A stretch of 6,315 nt of DNA, taken from assembly GCA_003164075.1 (NCBI GenBank), contig PLRZ01000744.1, positions 6,801-13,115 on the forward strand. Reading direction: 5' to 3'. Origin of the DNA: Bryobacterales bacterium (GTDB lineage: Bacteria; Acidobacteriota; Terriglobia; Bryobacterales; Bryobacteraceae). The notes under the pieces are model-generated. The model was not told where the DNA came from, did no database searches, and worked only from the letters and a program-made list of their open reading frames with translations. Of the stretch, positions 1 to 5,851 are shown piece after piece (the stretch's first letter is position 1; each line of letters begins with the position of its first letter). The position numbers were made by a program, and so were the translations under genes.

Positions 1-89
1 TGACTACCGTTAGAGCGCAGCCAAACGAAGCCCGCCTTCATCAACATCGCCTCGGCATCCCCTGCGGTCAGGCGCGGTGATTTAGGCAT
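1..89 (-). CDS. hicA: HicA-family mRNA interferase toxin (N-terminal part, cut by window edge)
   Basis: This is the toxin of a type II HicAB toxin-antitoxin pair. HicA is a small dsRBD-like ribonuclease that cleaves mRNA and is neutralised by HicB. Only 29 codons are visible. The protein begins MPKSPRLTAGDAEAMLMKAG, then FVWLRSNGS, which is the typical HicA start (P-R-L-T, then K-A-G-F, then a basic strand ending G-S). Family HicA proteins have the catalytic histidine directly after this G-S; the last two bases of the window read CA, consistent with that His codon being split by the edge. The ATG overlaps the hicB stop in an 8-base ATGCCTAA junction, so translation is probably coupled to hicB; I see no strong Shine-Dalgarno of its own. 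Whether the rest of the gene is intact cannot be told here. Confidence 0.85.
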   Translation of the reverse strand, partial: MPKSPRLTAGDAEAMLMKAGFVWLRSNGS

Positions 90-303
90 GAACTTCGACG
101 GCGGTGGTTAGAATCTCCCGGCTCAGCGCCTCCGAGCGCTCCTCATCGGTCATGGTCTGCAGAAACAGTTCAATCGCCTCACGGATATTGATAAGAGCCT
201 CTTCGACGGTGTTTCCTTGCGATTGGCACCCCTTTAACTCAGGGCAATATGCGTAAACCCCGTCCTGATCCTGTTCAATTACCACACTTACCTTGCCAGT
301 CAT
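82..303 (-). CDS. hicB: HicB-family antitoxin
   Basis: This 73-aa protein is the antitoxin partner of hicA. It has the classical HicB N-terminal fold: a VVIEQDQDGVYAYCPELKGC strand-turn region (residues 7-26) followed by QSQGNTVEEALINIREAIEL. The family signatures D-G-x-x-A-x-C-P-E-L-x-G-C and E-E-A-x-x-N-I-x-E-A-I-E-L are both readable. The protein ends soon after the helix, with no visible C-terminal HTH or ribbon-helix-helix domain. It is therefore the short HicB type, and operator binding by this protein alone is doubtful. The start is the first ATG after an in-frame TGA upstream; a GGAG lies 15 nt before it, too far to be a good Shine-Dalgarno. The gene begins 11 bp after the Hsp70 stop, so it may be read from the same transcript. 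Local GC is about 48% in a counted 60-base stretch (181-240), against about 63% in the Hsp70 gene (841-900), hinting at separate origin. Confidence 0.9.
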   Translation of the reverse strand: MTGKVSVVIEQDQDGVYAYCPELKGCQSQGNTVEEALINIREAIELFLQTMTDEERSEALSREILTTAVEVHA

Positions 304-314
304 CTGTAATCATT

Positions 315-2957
315 CTACTCCGCCAGCACCAGCCCCGAGGGCAGCTCTTCCCCGAAGATCCGGCCCAGCGTCGTGTCGTCTTCCTCTTCGCCTTCCAGCA
401 CCGCCAGCAATCGCTCGGCATGCGCCATCCCCTGCAGCTTGCGCTTGACGCCCTCGCGTGTAGCGAGCGGCAGATCGCGCATGGGATCCTCCGTGCGACG
501 CGCCATCGACGCCAGTGCCTCGCCCGCGTGCGGCAGATTCATCAGCGATTCCGCCCAGCGCGTCACCGTCGCCGGCGGCACTACCAGATTGATCGGCCCA
601 TAGAAAAGTTTCCGCGCGCCCAGCCGCGTGAGGCACCACAATTCGCTCTCCTTGTAGTCGCCGGCCTTCACGCGCTTCACCAGTGCGTCGCCCAACTCCG
701 TCTTCGTCCCCAGCGGCAGCAGTTCCAGGCTGGACGCCGTGCGCCACATCTCGCGCAACAGCGATGCATTCACGCGCTGCAGCTTCTTGTTCCCCCGCGG
801 CAGCAGAAACCCCGAGAGCCTCTGATATACATCCGCCTGCTGATTGCGATTGAGCCCGCCGGCCACGCGCCCCCAGAAAATCCACCAGTCGATCTCGCAC
901 TGCACCTGGTTGCCATACGTGATGCCGCCCGCGTATACCCGCCGCACCTGTTCGATGCGGAAATCGTCGCCCGGATATCCGAAGCCCGGCCGCAGGCAGA
1001 AGCCGCACAAATTCAGCCAGCGGATCTCATACGCGGGGCTCTTCTTGCGCCCGCCGGCAGCATTCAGAAACGCATCGGCCATCTGCCGGATGGCCGCCAG
1101 CGGCCACGAATTCTTGCCCAGCCCCATGGTCTGCTCCAGTTTGGCCGGCAACTCTTCGGGCGCAATGGGCGATTTCGCGTCCGTCGAAAAAACGCTTCCG
1201 ATCAGCCCCAGCGACGCTTTCAGAGCCTGCTCGCTCACCACCGCCGCGGCTTTGCGCTCCACCTTCTGCTGCGCCGCCTGCTTGCGCAATTCGAACTGCA
1301 GCCGCCAGCGATTGTCGCTGATCTTCGATTCGCACCACGATTCCAGCGTGCCGATCTCCGTCAGCCGCGCCCCCAGCTTTACGGGAATCAACCGCTCTTC
1401 CGCCTTCTTGCCGAAGCGGATCACGGCGTTCAGCGGCGCGTGCATGTGCAGGTCCTGATCGTCCGCCGCGAACTCCACTACCTCGCCCAGCTTGTCGTCG
1501 GACCGCGTAAGCGAACTATACAAGCGGAACGATACCGGCCGATTAGCCACCAGTTGCAGCGCATCGTTATCGATTTCGATGGCCGCGCCTTCCTCCGCGC
1601 CGCGCGGCACCAGGCATACCGCCGTGAACTTGCCATCGCGCGCGTCGCCCAGCCCGATATAGTAGGTCCGCGGCAACCCGCCGCGCACCAGCACGCCGCT
1701 GCCCGTCGACCGCACGTACGAGTAGTACGCCGCGCCGCGCGCCACGGCGAGATCGAGCTCGCTATTCTCCAGGATCTCCGGCCGCCGGCCGTACCACTGG
1801 CCCACCACGTCGGCCACGCGCTCGCGCAGAATCGCCGGGATGAAGAATCCGCCATTGAAAAGGATGGCGTCGGGCGGTTGCCCCGCAGTCTCCAGGAACG
1901 CGTTCAGATGGCGCGTCACCGCCGGGTCGGTGACATACGGCAGGCCCAGTTCGCGGAACAAACTGCGCTTCTCTTCCTTGGGCGGCTCGCCGCGCTGGCT
2001 GAACGGCAGAAAGCCTTCGAGCGCCAGTTCCAGCACCTCGCTACGCAGAATCTCGGTCTTCAGCGACCTGCCGATCAGCGACGATCCCGACCCCAGAACG
2101 GTAATCTCCACGCCTTTCAGATTAGGATCGTTGAGCAGCTTCTCCTTGGCCGCGGAACACTGCCGCCGCAGCCCGCTGCGCTGCCGCACGGAAAGCGGAA
2201 CGCCGAGTTTGGTCTCCACCAGCCACGTCAGCGTGAGATCCAGGTTGTCGCCGCCCAGCAGCAGGTGCTTGCCCACCGCCGTGCGCGTGAAGTTCACCAG
2301 GTCGCCCTCACGCGAGACGCGAATCAAGCTGAAGTCGCTGGTGCCGCCGCCCACATCGCACACCAGCACCACTTGCCCGTTGAACAGTTTCTTGCGCGAT
2401 TGCGCCAGGTTGTTCGCAATCCACGAATAGAAGGCCGCCGCCGGCTCTTCCAGCAGCGTGAGCTTTTCCAGCCCGGCATCGCGCGCCGCCATCACCGTCA
2501 GCTCGCGCGCCTCTTCGTCGAAGGAGGCCGGCACGGTGAGCACGATGTCCTGCTCCGCCAGCGGCACGCCCATCGCGGTATCCCATGCCTCGCGGAACTT
2601 GCCGATGAAACGCGCCGAGACCTCTACCGGCGAGAGCACCCGCCCCGTCTCCTGCGAATCCCACGGCAGAATCTTCGCCGTGCGGTCCACATCGGGATTC
2701 GACAACCACGATTTCGCCGAGTGCACCAGCCGCGTGGGCACAATTGCGCCCTGCTCGCGCGCGTACACCCCTACCGGCTCCCCGTCTTCCAGAAACAGGA
2801 ACGAAGGCAGTGTGCGCCGCGCTTCTACGCGCCCCGCCGCCACCAGTTGCGGCGTCTCGAAAATGTGCAGCGGCGGAAATTCGCGGTCGTCGCCCTCGCG
2901 TTCGTCAATATATGCCAGCGCGGAATTGGTAGTGCCGAGGTCGATTCCAACCTTCAC
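315..2957 (-). CDS. Divergent Hsp70/DnaK-like ATPase with C-terminal DnaK-related (DUF3731-type) domain
   Basis: This is an 880-aa Hsp70-superfamily protein. Its nucleotide-binding domain spans about residues 1-415, with phosphate-1 IDLGTTN (5-11), AKSWLSN (81-87; K82 may correspond to the catalytic Lys of DnaK), TVPASFD (141-147), LLEEPAAAF (168-176), phosphate-2 CDVGGGTSDF (200-209), LLGGDN (233-238), adenosine motif LFNGG (366-370) and ARGAAYYS (406-413). Residues about 420-560 look like a beta-rich segment matching the upstream paralogue. About 575-880 is a mostly helical extension with RPGFGYPGDDFRIEQ (656-670) and the Trp-rich IDWWIFWGRVAGGL (689-702), which I recognise as the DUF3731/DnaK-related domain; an acidic patch follows near 855-861. 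The GTG start at 2957 is chosen because it puts the phosphate-1 loop at the N-terminus, overlaps the previous stop as GTGA, and has AAGG 7 nt upstream. The frame stays open to 3500, but that extension lies over the previous gene and is not Hsp70-like. An ATP-dependent cytosolic chaperone or remodelling role is likely; the substrate is unknown. Confidence 0.93.
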   Translation of the reverse strand: MKVGIDLGTTNSALAYIDEREGDDREFPPLHIFETPQLVAAGRVEARRTLPSFLFLEDGEPVGVYAREQGAIVPTRLVHSAKSWLSNPDVDRTAKILPWDSQETGRVLSPVEVSARFIGKFREAWDTAMGVPLAEQDIVLTVPASFDEEARELTVMAARDAGLEKLTLLEEPAAAFYSWIANNLAQSRKKLFNGQVVLVCDVGGGTSDFSLIRVSREGDLVNFTRTAVGKHLLLGGDNLDLTLTWLVETKLGVPLSVRQRSGLRRQCSAAKEKLLNDPNLKGVEITVLGSGSSLIGRSLKTEILRSEVLELALEGFLPFSQRGEPPKEEKRSLFRELGLPYVTDPAVTRHLNAFLETAGQPPDAILFNGGFFIPAILRERVADVVGQWYGRRPEILENSELDLAVARGAAYYSYVRSTGSGVLVRGGLPRTYYIGLGDARDGKFTAVCLVPRGAEEGAAIEIDNDALQLVANRPVSFRLYSSLTRSDDKLGEVVEFAADDQDLHMHAPLNAVIRFGKKAEERLIPVKLGARLTEIGTLESWCESKISDNRWRLQFELRKQAAQQKVERKAAAVVSEQALKASLGLIGSVFSTDAKSPIAPEELPAKLEQTMGLGKNSWPLAAIRQMADAFLNAAGGRKKSPAYEIRWLNLCGFCLRPGFGYPGDDFRIEQVRRVYAGGITYGNQVQCEIDWWIFWGRVAGGLNRNQQADVYQRLSGFLLPRGNKKLQRVNASLLREMWRTASSLELLPLGTKTELGDALVKRVKAGDYKESELWCLTRLGARKLFYGPINLVVPPATVTRWAESLMNLPHAGEALASMARRTEDPMRDLPLATREGVKRKLQGMAHAERLLAVLEGEEEDDTTLGRIFGEELPSGLVLAE

Positions 2958-4783
2958 GCCGTCACCTTCTCCCGCACATTGAATTCCAGTTTCCACTTGC
3001 GGCCATCGTGCGCCACGCACCACAACTGCAGCACGCCGGTCTCGGTGATCACGGTCTCGAACGAGACGGGCACCACTTCGGACGAAACTTCGCCCGAGGG
3101 GAAACTCACCTCCATGGGCGACAGCTCTTCCAACCGATCGCCGTAGTCCTCGATCAAGTCGCCCACCTTGTCGTTCTTGCGCGCCGTGGAGGTGAAGAAT
3201 CGGAATTCCGCCGGCTGTCCCACTACCAGTCCGAACTCGCGGCCGGGGATGGCCACTTCGCTGCCCTCCTCCATGCCGAACGGCACCACCGCCAGCGCCT
3301 TGAGAGGCGCGGGGAAACCCGGGATCGATGGCAGAGAGCTCTCCACTCCGACGTAATAGGTGCGCGGCACGCCGCCGCGGATGCGCACTCCGCGGCCTCC
3401 GCGCGCCAGCCCATAGTACGCCGCGCCGCGCGCCACCGCCTGCATCAGATCCTCGCCGCTCAGCGGCTTCACCGCCGGCAGGCCCTCTTCCGCCAGCCAC
3501 GCATCCAGGGTCGACAGGATCCGCTGCCGCACCAGTGTCGCATTCAGCACGCCGCCATTGAAAAGCACGTGCGTGGGGCAGGCCAATCCGCTCGGCCCGC
3601 GCCGCACGGCGGACTGCTGCGAAGTGGCCGCCTGTTGCCGCAGGAATCGCGCCATGTGCCGCGTGATGGCCGGGTCGGCCGCATACGGCAGTCCCAATTC
3701 CTGCAGGCCCACGCGACGCTGTGCCGCCGGCATCTCGCTGCTGGCCACCGCGGGCAGGAAGCCCTCGCCCAGCACTTTATCGATATCGCTGCGCAGCAGG
3801 GACGCCTTGATGGTGCCGCCCACCAGGCCGGTCCCCTTACCTAAGATGGTCACCGCCTGCTCCCCGGCGGTGGACTGCGGATCGAGCAGCTTTTCCTTGG
3901 CCACGCGGCAGTTGTTCCACAGCGATTGCATCTGCCGGCTATCGAGGCGCGTGCCCTTTTCCGCCAACCGCGCCGCTACCGTGCCCGCCAGCGCCAGGTC
4001 GATATTGTCGCCGCCCAGCAGAATGTGCTCGCCCACGGCGATGCGATCGAGCGCTAGTTCGCCCTTCGATTCGGTCACCGCGATCAGCGTGAAATCGGTG
4101 GTGCCGCCGCCGATATCCACCACCAGGATCAAATCGCCCGGCTGCACGCGCTCGCGCCAGTCGACGTGCCGCTCGATCCACGCATAGAAGGCCGCCTGCG
4201 GCTCTTCCAGAAGCGTGATGTCGCCGTAGCCCGCCTGTTTCGCCGCTTCCAGGGTGAGTTCGCGAGCCACCGCGTCGAAGGATGCCGGCACCGTCACCAG
4301 CACCTGCTGATCGGCAAACTTCGCGTCCGGCATGCGCGCGTCCCACGCTTCGCGCAAGTGCTCCAGATAGCGCCGGCTGGCTTCCACCGGCGAAATCTTC
4401 GGTACTCCTTCAGGAGCGCGGAACGGCAGCAGCGCGGCCGTGCGGTCCACCCCGGAATGCGAAAGCCACGACTTGGCCGAGGAAACCAGCCGCCCGGCAT
4501 TCTCCACCCCGCGCTTCTGCGCCAGCCGCCCCACCACGAACGCGCCGGCCTCGTCCCATGGCAGCGCCAGGGTTCCCGCCGGGAAATCGGTTGCCCCAGG
4601 CAGATACAGGAACGACGGCAGCAGATCTTCGTCGCGCACTTCGCCCGGATTGACCAGTTGCGGAATCCCCATCAACTGAACGTTGGCCGGCGCAAACGGA
4701 TCGGCGTCCTGCCGAATCTCCGCGTACGCCAGCGCGCAATTGGTGGTGCCTAGGTCGATGCCAATGACGTATTTGGGTTGCAA
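2954..4783 (-). CDS. Divergent Hsp70/DnaK-like ATPase
   Basis: This is a cytosolic Hsp70-family ATPase of about 609 aa. Motifs in order are IDLGTTN (9-15), AKSWLSH (103-109), VTVPASFD (163-170), LLEEPQAAFYAW (191-202), phosphate-2 VVDIGGGTTDF (221-231), LLGGDNID (255-262), FNGG (408-411) and ARGAAYYG (451-458). After about residue 470 comes a beta-rich region ending VSFETVITETGVLQLW, then CVAHDGRKWKLEF. It resembles the Hsp70 substrate-binding beta sandwich, but the chain ends there with no helical lid and no EEVD-like tail. The start is chosen as TTG at 4783, with GGAG 5 nt upstream and the phosphate loop 8 residues in. An in-frame TTG at 4813 would add 10 residues but has only a weak AGGG before it. 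The gene is the paralogue of the downstream 880-aa Hsp70 and couples to it through a GTGA overlap. It is not housekeeping dnaK: that family normally has a lid and sits beside grpE/dnaJ, which are absent here. Confidence 0.93.
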   Translation of the reverse strand: MQPKYVIGIDLGTTNCALAYAEIRQDADPFAPANVQLMGIPQLVNPGEVRDEDLLPSFLYLPGATDFPAGTLALPWDEAGAFVVGRLAQKRGVENAGRLVSSAKSWLSHSGVDRTAALLPFRAPEGVPKISPVEASRRYLEHLREAWDARMPDAKFADQQVLVTVPASFDAVARELTLEAAKQAGYGDITLLEEPQAAFYAWIERHVDWRERVQPGDLILVVDIGGGTTDFTLIAVTESKGELALDRIAVGEHILLGGDNIDLALAGTVAARLAEKGTRLDSRQMQSLWNNCRVAKEKLLDPQSTAGEQAVTILGKGTGLVGGTIKASLLRSDIDKVLGEGFLPAVASSEMPAAQRRVGLQELGLPYAADPAITRHMARFLRQQAATSQQSAVRRGPSGLACPTHVLFNGGVLNATLVRQRILSTLDAWLAEEGLPAVKPLSGEDLMQAVARGAAYYGLARGGRGVRIRGGVPRTYYVGVESSLPSIPGFPAPLKALAVVPFGMEEGSEVAIPGREFGLVVGQPAEFRFFTSTARKNDKVGDLIEDYGDRLEELSPMEVSFPSGEVSSEVVPVSFETVITETGVLQLWCVAHDGRKWKLEFNVREKVTA

Positions 4784-4788
4784 TGTGG

Positions 4789-4792
4789 CTCC
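4789..4792 (-). promoter_or_regulatory. Shine-Dalgarno GGAG deciding the TTG start of the 609-aa Hsp70
   Basis: GGAG lies 5 nt upstream of TTG 4783, within AAAGGATCTGGAG. It favours this TTG over the in-frame TTG at 4813. A small 13-base palindrome (ATCCTT-T-AAGGAT on the plus strand, 4795-4807) sits just upstream and overlaps the AAGGA part. If it pairs in the mRNA it could modestly affect access to the ribosome site; the loop is very short, so this is weak. Confidence 0.5.
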
Positions 4793-4886
4793 AGATCCTT
4801 TAAGGATAGCCAATTACGCCCTGCAGCCCGGAAGTTGGCAACCCTCAGGGTGCGTAACCGTCTTGGGGGATGCTGGCACGAAAGGA

Positions 4887-4971
4887 CGTTGGCAGGCGAA
4901 AGCGCCTGCCCCACCTTGCCATGCAAATTGTTGAGCCTCCGTGGTGGGGCAGGCGCTTTCGCCTGCCAACG
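4887..4971. repeat. 29-bp perfect inverted repeat with nested hairpins (REP/BIME-like)
   Basis: The arms 4887-4915 and 4943-4971 are perfect reverse complements over 29 bp, separated by a 27-bp loop. Each arm contains its own palindrome, GGCAGGCG-AAAG-CGCCTGCC (left copy 4891-4910) or its complement, CGCTTTCG-centred (right copy 4948-4967). The element can therefore fold as one long stem or as two adjacent hairpins, like paired REP units in a BIME. No T-rich tract follows in either direction, so it is not a classical intrinsic terminator. In the mRNA it would lie between the DUF2760 and Hsp70 coding parts and could stabilise, attenuate or process the transcript. I recall this palindrome as a dispersed intergenic repeat in Solibacter-like genomes, but cannot verify that here. 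Confidence 0.85.
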
Positions 4972-5119
4972 GACCGCCTGGAGATGATGAATCCCCACTT
5001 CGGTTAAGCACCCCAATCCTCAAGCCGCGCGCCGGGGGAGCACCTCTCGCTCGATCTGTTCCCTCAGCGCGTCTTCGGCGGCAGCCCCGTCGCTTTCTCG
5101 GCGGTCATCTTAACATCCC

Positions 5120-5653
5120 CTACTCGATCTCAATCTCCGCCGGCGCCACAATGGCCGCGTCCTGCTTGGCCGAAAGCGCCGGCAGAGTCACCCTGGCCGC
5201 GCGCCATCCCTTGTGGCGGAGTATCCCGCCTGCAGGCGGACGGGCCGGCACGTTGCCGATGAACTTCACCAGGTTCGGATCGTCCGACGGCGTCTTCGCG
5301 AACGTGCCTTCCACTCCGTCGATCACCGGCTGCAGCTTGACGTACTGCCCCATCGATTCGCGGCACTGGTCGTGCATCTCGCGAACCGCCGCGCCCACCT
5401 GGTCGTCGGAGTAGGTGGCGATATCCTCCATCAGAAAGTCCACCAGCCGCGAGTCGCGCTGGAGAATCGCCAGGATCTGCAGCGCGCCGTCCGAGGCGGT
5501 CGCCACGCGCGCCACCGGAGCGGGTTTCGCCGTCGTGGGCGCGGGCACCGGCCCCTTCCTTACCAGCTTGAGATCGATCAGCGTACGTGGGGAAAGCTCC
5601 CCGCGAAACAACATATTGAAGAAACAGCGTATCGCGAGAATGATGCGGCTCAA
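5120..5653 (-). CDS. DUF2760 domain protein
   Basis: This 177-aa protein of unknown function is recognised as DUF2760. An N-terminal hydrophobic/amphipathic stretch (SRIILAIRCFFNMLF, residues 2-16) could contact a membrane or a partner. A Pro/Ala-rich linker follows (about 34-53), then the conserved domain (about 56-177): ALQILAILQRDSRLVDFLME (57-76), DIATYSDDQVGAAVREMHDQ (77-96), and a beta-rich end with FIGNVP, GGILRHKGWRA and the terminal IVAPAEIEIE. The start is TTG at 5653, with GGAG 8 nt upstream; family members begin in the same way with a short hydrophobic helix. An upstream ATG at 5731 in the same frame would add 26 residues of non-family, promoter-derived sequence. As I recall, DUF2760 genes are often next to Hsp70 and DnaK-related genes in other bacteria, which matches this order and suggests a cofactor or adaptor role (inference). 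Confidence 0.88.
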   Translation of the reverse strand: MSRIILAIRCFFNMLFRGELSPRTLIDLKLVRKGPVPAPTTAKPAPVARVATASDGALQILAILQRDSRLVDFLMEDIATYSDDQVGAAVREMHDQCRESMGQYVKLQPVIDGVEGTFAKTPSDDPNLVKFIGNVPARPPAGGILRHKGWRAARVTLPALSAKQDAAIVAPAEIEIE

Positions 5654-5661
5654 ATGCGTGT

Positions 5662-5665
5662 CTCC
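5662..5665 (-). promoter_or_regulatory. Shine-Dalgarno GGAG deciding the TTG start of the DUF2760 gene
   Basis: GGAG is followed by 8 nt (ACACGCAT) and TTG at 5653. The spacing is near ideal, and the start gives the family's hydrophobic N-terminus. The longer ATG start at 5731 has no comparable site and would place the candidate promoter inside the coding sequence. Confidence 0.7.
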
Positions 5666-5672
5666 AGACCTA

Positions 5673-5702
5673 ATTGTAGGCCGGGAAGCCGGCCATTGGC
5701 GA
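5673..5702 (-). promoter_or_regulatory. Candidate promoter of the DUF2760-Hsp70 cassette
   Basis: On the minus strand TACAAT (5678-5673) differs from the sigma-70 -10 consensus at one position. Eighteen bases upstream is TCGCCA (5702-5697), matching 4 of 6 bases of the -35. The spacer is filled by a perfect dyad, GGCCGG-GAAG-CCGGCC on the plus strand (5679-5694), which could be an operator. A transcript starting about 7 nt after the -10 would have a very short leader, with GGAG almost at its 5' end. An alternative, weaker pair lies between the two large palindromes: TTGAGC (5804-5799), 17 bp, then TAAACC. Confidence 0.35.
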
Positions 5703-5739
5703 TCCCGCAGGCCGCTGCAAAGACGCCTCACTCGGTCGA

Positions 5740-5762
5740 TTTTTGGGCGTTTTGCCCAAAAA
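5740..5762. repeat. Palindrome copy 1 (TTTTGGGC / GCCCAAAA)
   Basis: A perfect 9-bp inverted repeat, TTTTTGGGC (5740-5748) and GCCCAAAAA (5754-5762), surrounds a GTTTT loop. Its 21-base core (5741-5761) is identical to copy 2. It sits upstream of the candidate cassette promoter, about 87 bp from the DUF2760 start codon. No T tract follows on either strand; the A/T runs are inside the stem. A protein-binding operator is therefore as likely as an RNA hairpin. Confidence 0.75.
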
Positions 5763-5813
5763 ACCGCGGGGCGCCGGTTTAGAATCAGCGTGTTACAGGC
5801 TCAATTTTTGGTA

Positions 5814-5836
5814 ATTTTGGGCGTTTTGCCCAAAAT
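5814..5836. repeat. Palindrome copy 2 (TTTTGGGC / GCCCAAAA)
   Basis: A perfect 9-bp inverted repeat, ATTTTGGGC (5814-5822) and GCCCAAAAT (5828-5836), has the same GTTTT loop as copy 1. It lies 15 bp after the deacetylase stop codon, where a terminator would be expected, but lacks a trailing T tract on the minus strand (the next bases read TACC). It may end or protect the 3' end of the deacetylase mRNA, or act with copy 1 as an operator pair. The flanks of the two copies are not alike beyond a few bases. Confidence 0.75.
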
Positions 5837-5851
5837 CGCACACCTGGCACC

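Larger units (their letters stand above)
4784..5119. other. Gene-free spacer inside the Hsp70 cassette
   Basis: This interval between the DUF2760 stop and the Hsp70 start contains no convincing gene. Open frames here on both strands are short, lack family resemblance, and run through the inverted repeat at 4887-4971, so they translate repeat DNA (products with GQALSPAN or GAFACQ strings). I see no clear -35/-10 for an internal promoter on the minus strand. A short dyad ACCCT-C-AGGGT occurs at 4849-4859. The right part (4972-5119) holds only a 14-codon ATG frame and a 29-codon frame without a start. The spacer splits an otherwise tightly packed cassette, and the inverted repeat is its main content. 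Confidence 0.7.

Noticed and set aside
249..3146. A 965-codon open frame on the plus strand, antisense to the 880-aa Hsp70
   Set aside because: Its product is Arg/Gln/His-rich with no recognisable fold, the usual result of reading the antisense of a GC-rich, codon-biased gene. The minus-strand frame carries a full set of Hsp70 motifs.
2958..3500. N-terminal extension of the second Hsp70 (same open frame up to 3500)
   Set aside because: The extra 181 residues are low-complexity Gly/Arg/Ala sequence lying over the real upstream Hsp70 gene; the Hsp70 phosphate loop begins right after GTG 2957.
4887..4971. CRISPR array or insertion-sequence ends
   Set aside because: There is only one inverted pair, no regular direct repeats or spacers, no transposase frame between the arms (27-bp loop), and no clear target duplication.
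4814..5023. Several 60-90 codon open frames on both strands through the spacer
   Set aside because: They translate the inverted repeat and its flanks (GQALSPAN, GAFACQ strings), with no family resemblance and mutually overlapping frames.
5064..5108. A 14-codon ATG frame (MTAEKATGLPPKTR) just after the DUF2760 stop, with AGGGG 8 nt upstream
   Set aside because: Too short to support from sequence alone; no homology recognised. It could be a leader peptide, but nothing else indicates it.
5020..5109. A 29-codon minus-strand frame with a protein-like look (EDALREQIEREVLPRRAA)
   Set aside because: It has no ATG, GTG or TTG start at its beginning (it follows directly after a TAA) and no Shine-Dalgarno; possibly a gene relic, but not supportable.
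5814..5836. Intrinsic terminator for the deacetylase gene
   Set aside because: Position is right (15 bp after the stop), but there is no T tract after the stem on the minus strand, and an identical copy lies 74 bp away; kept as a palindromic repeat only.
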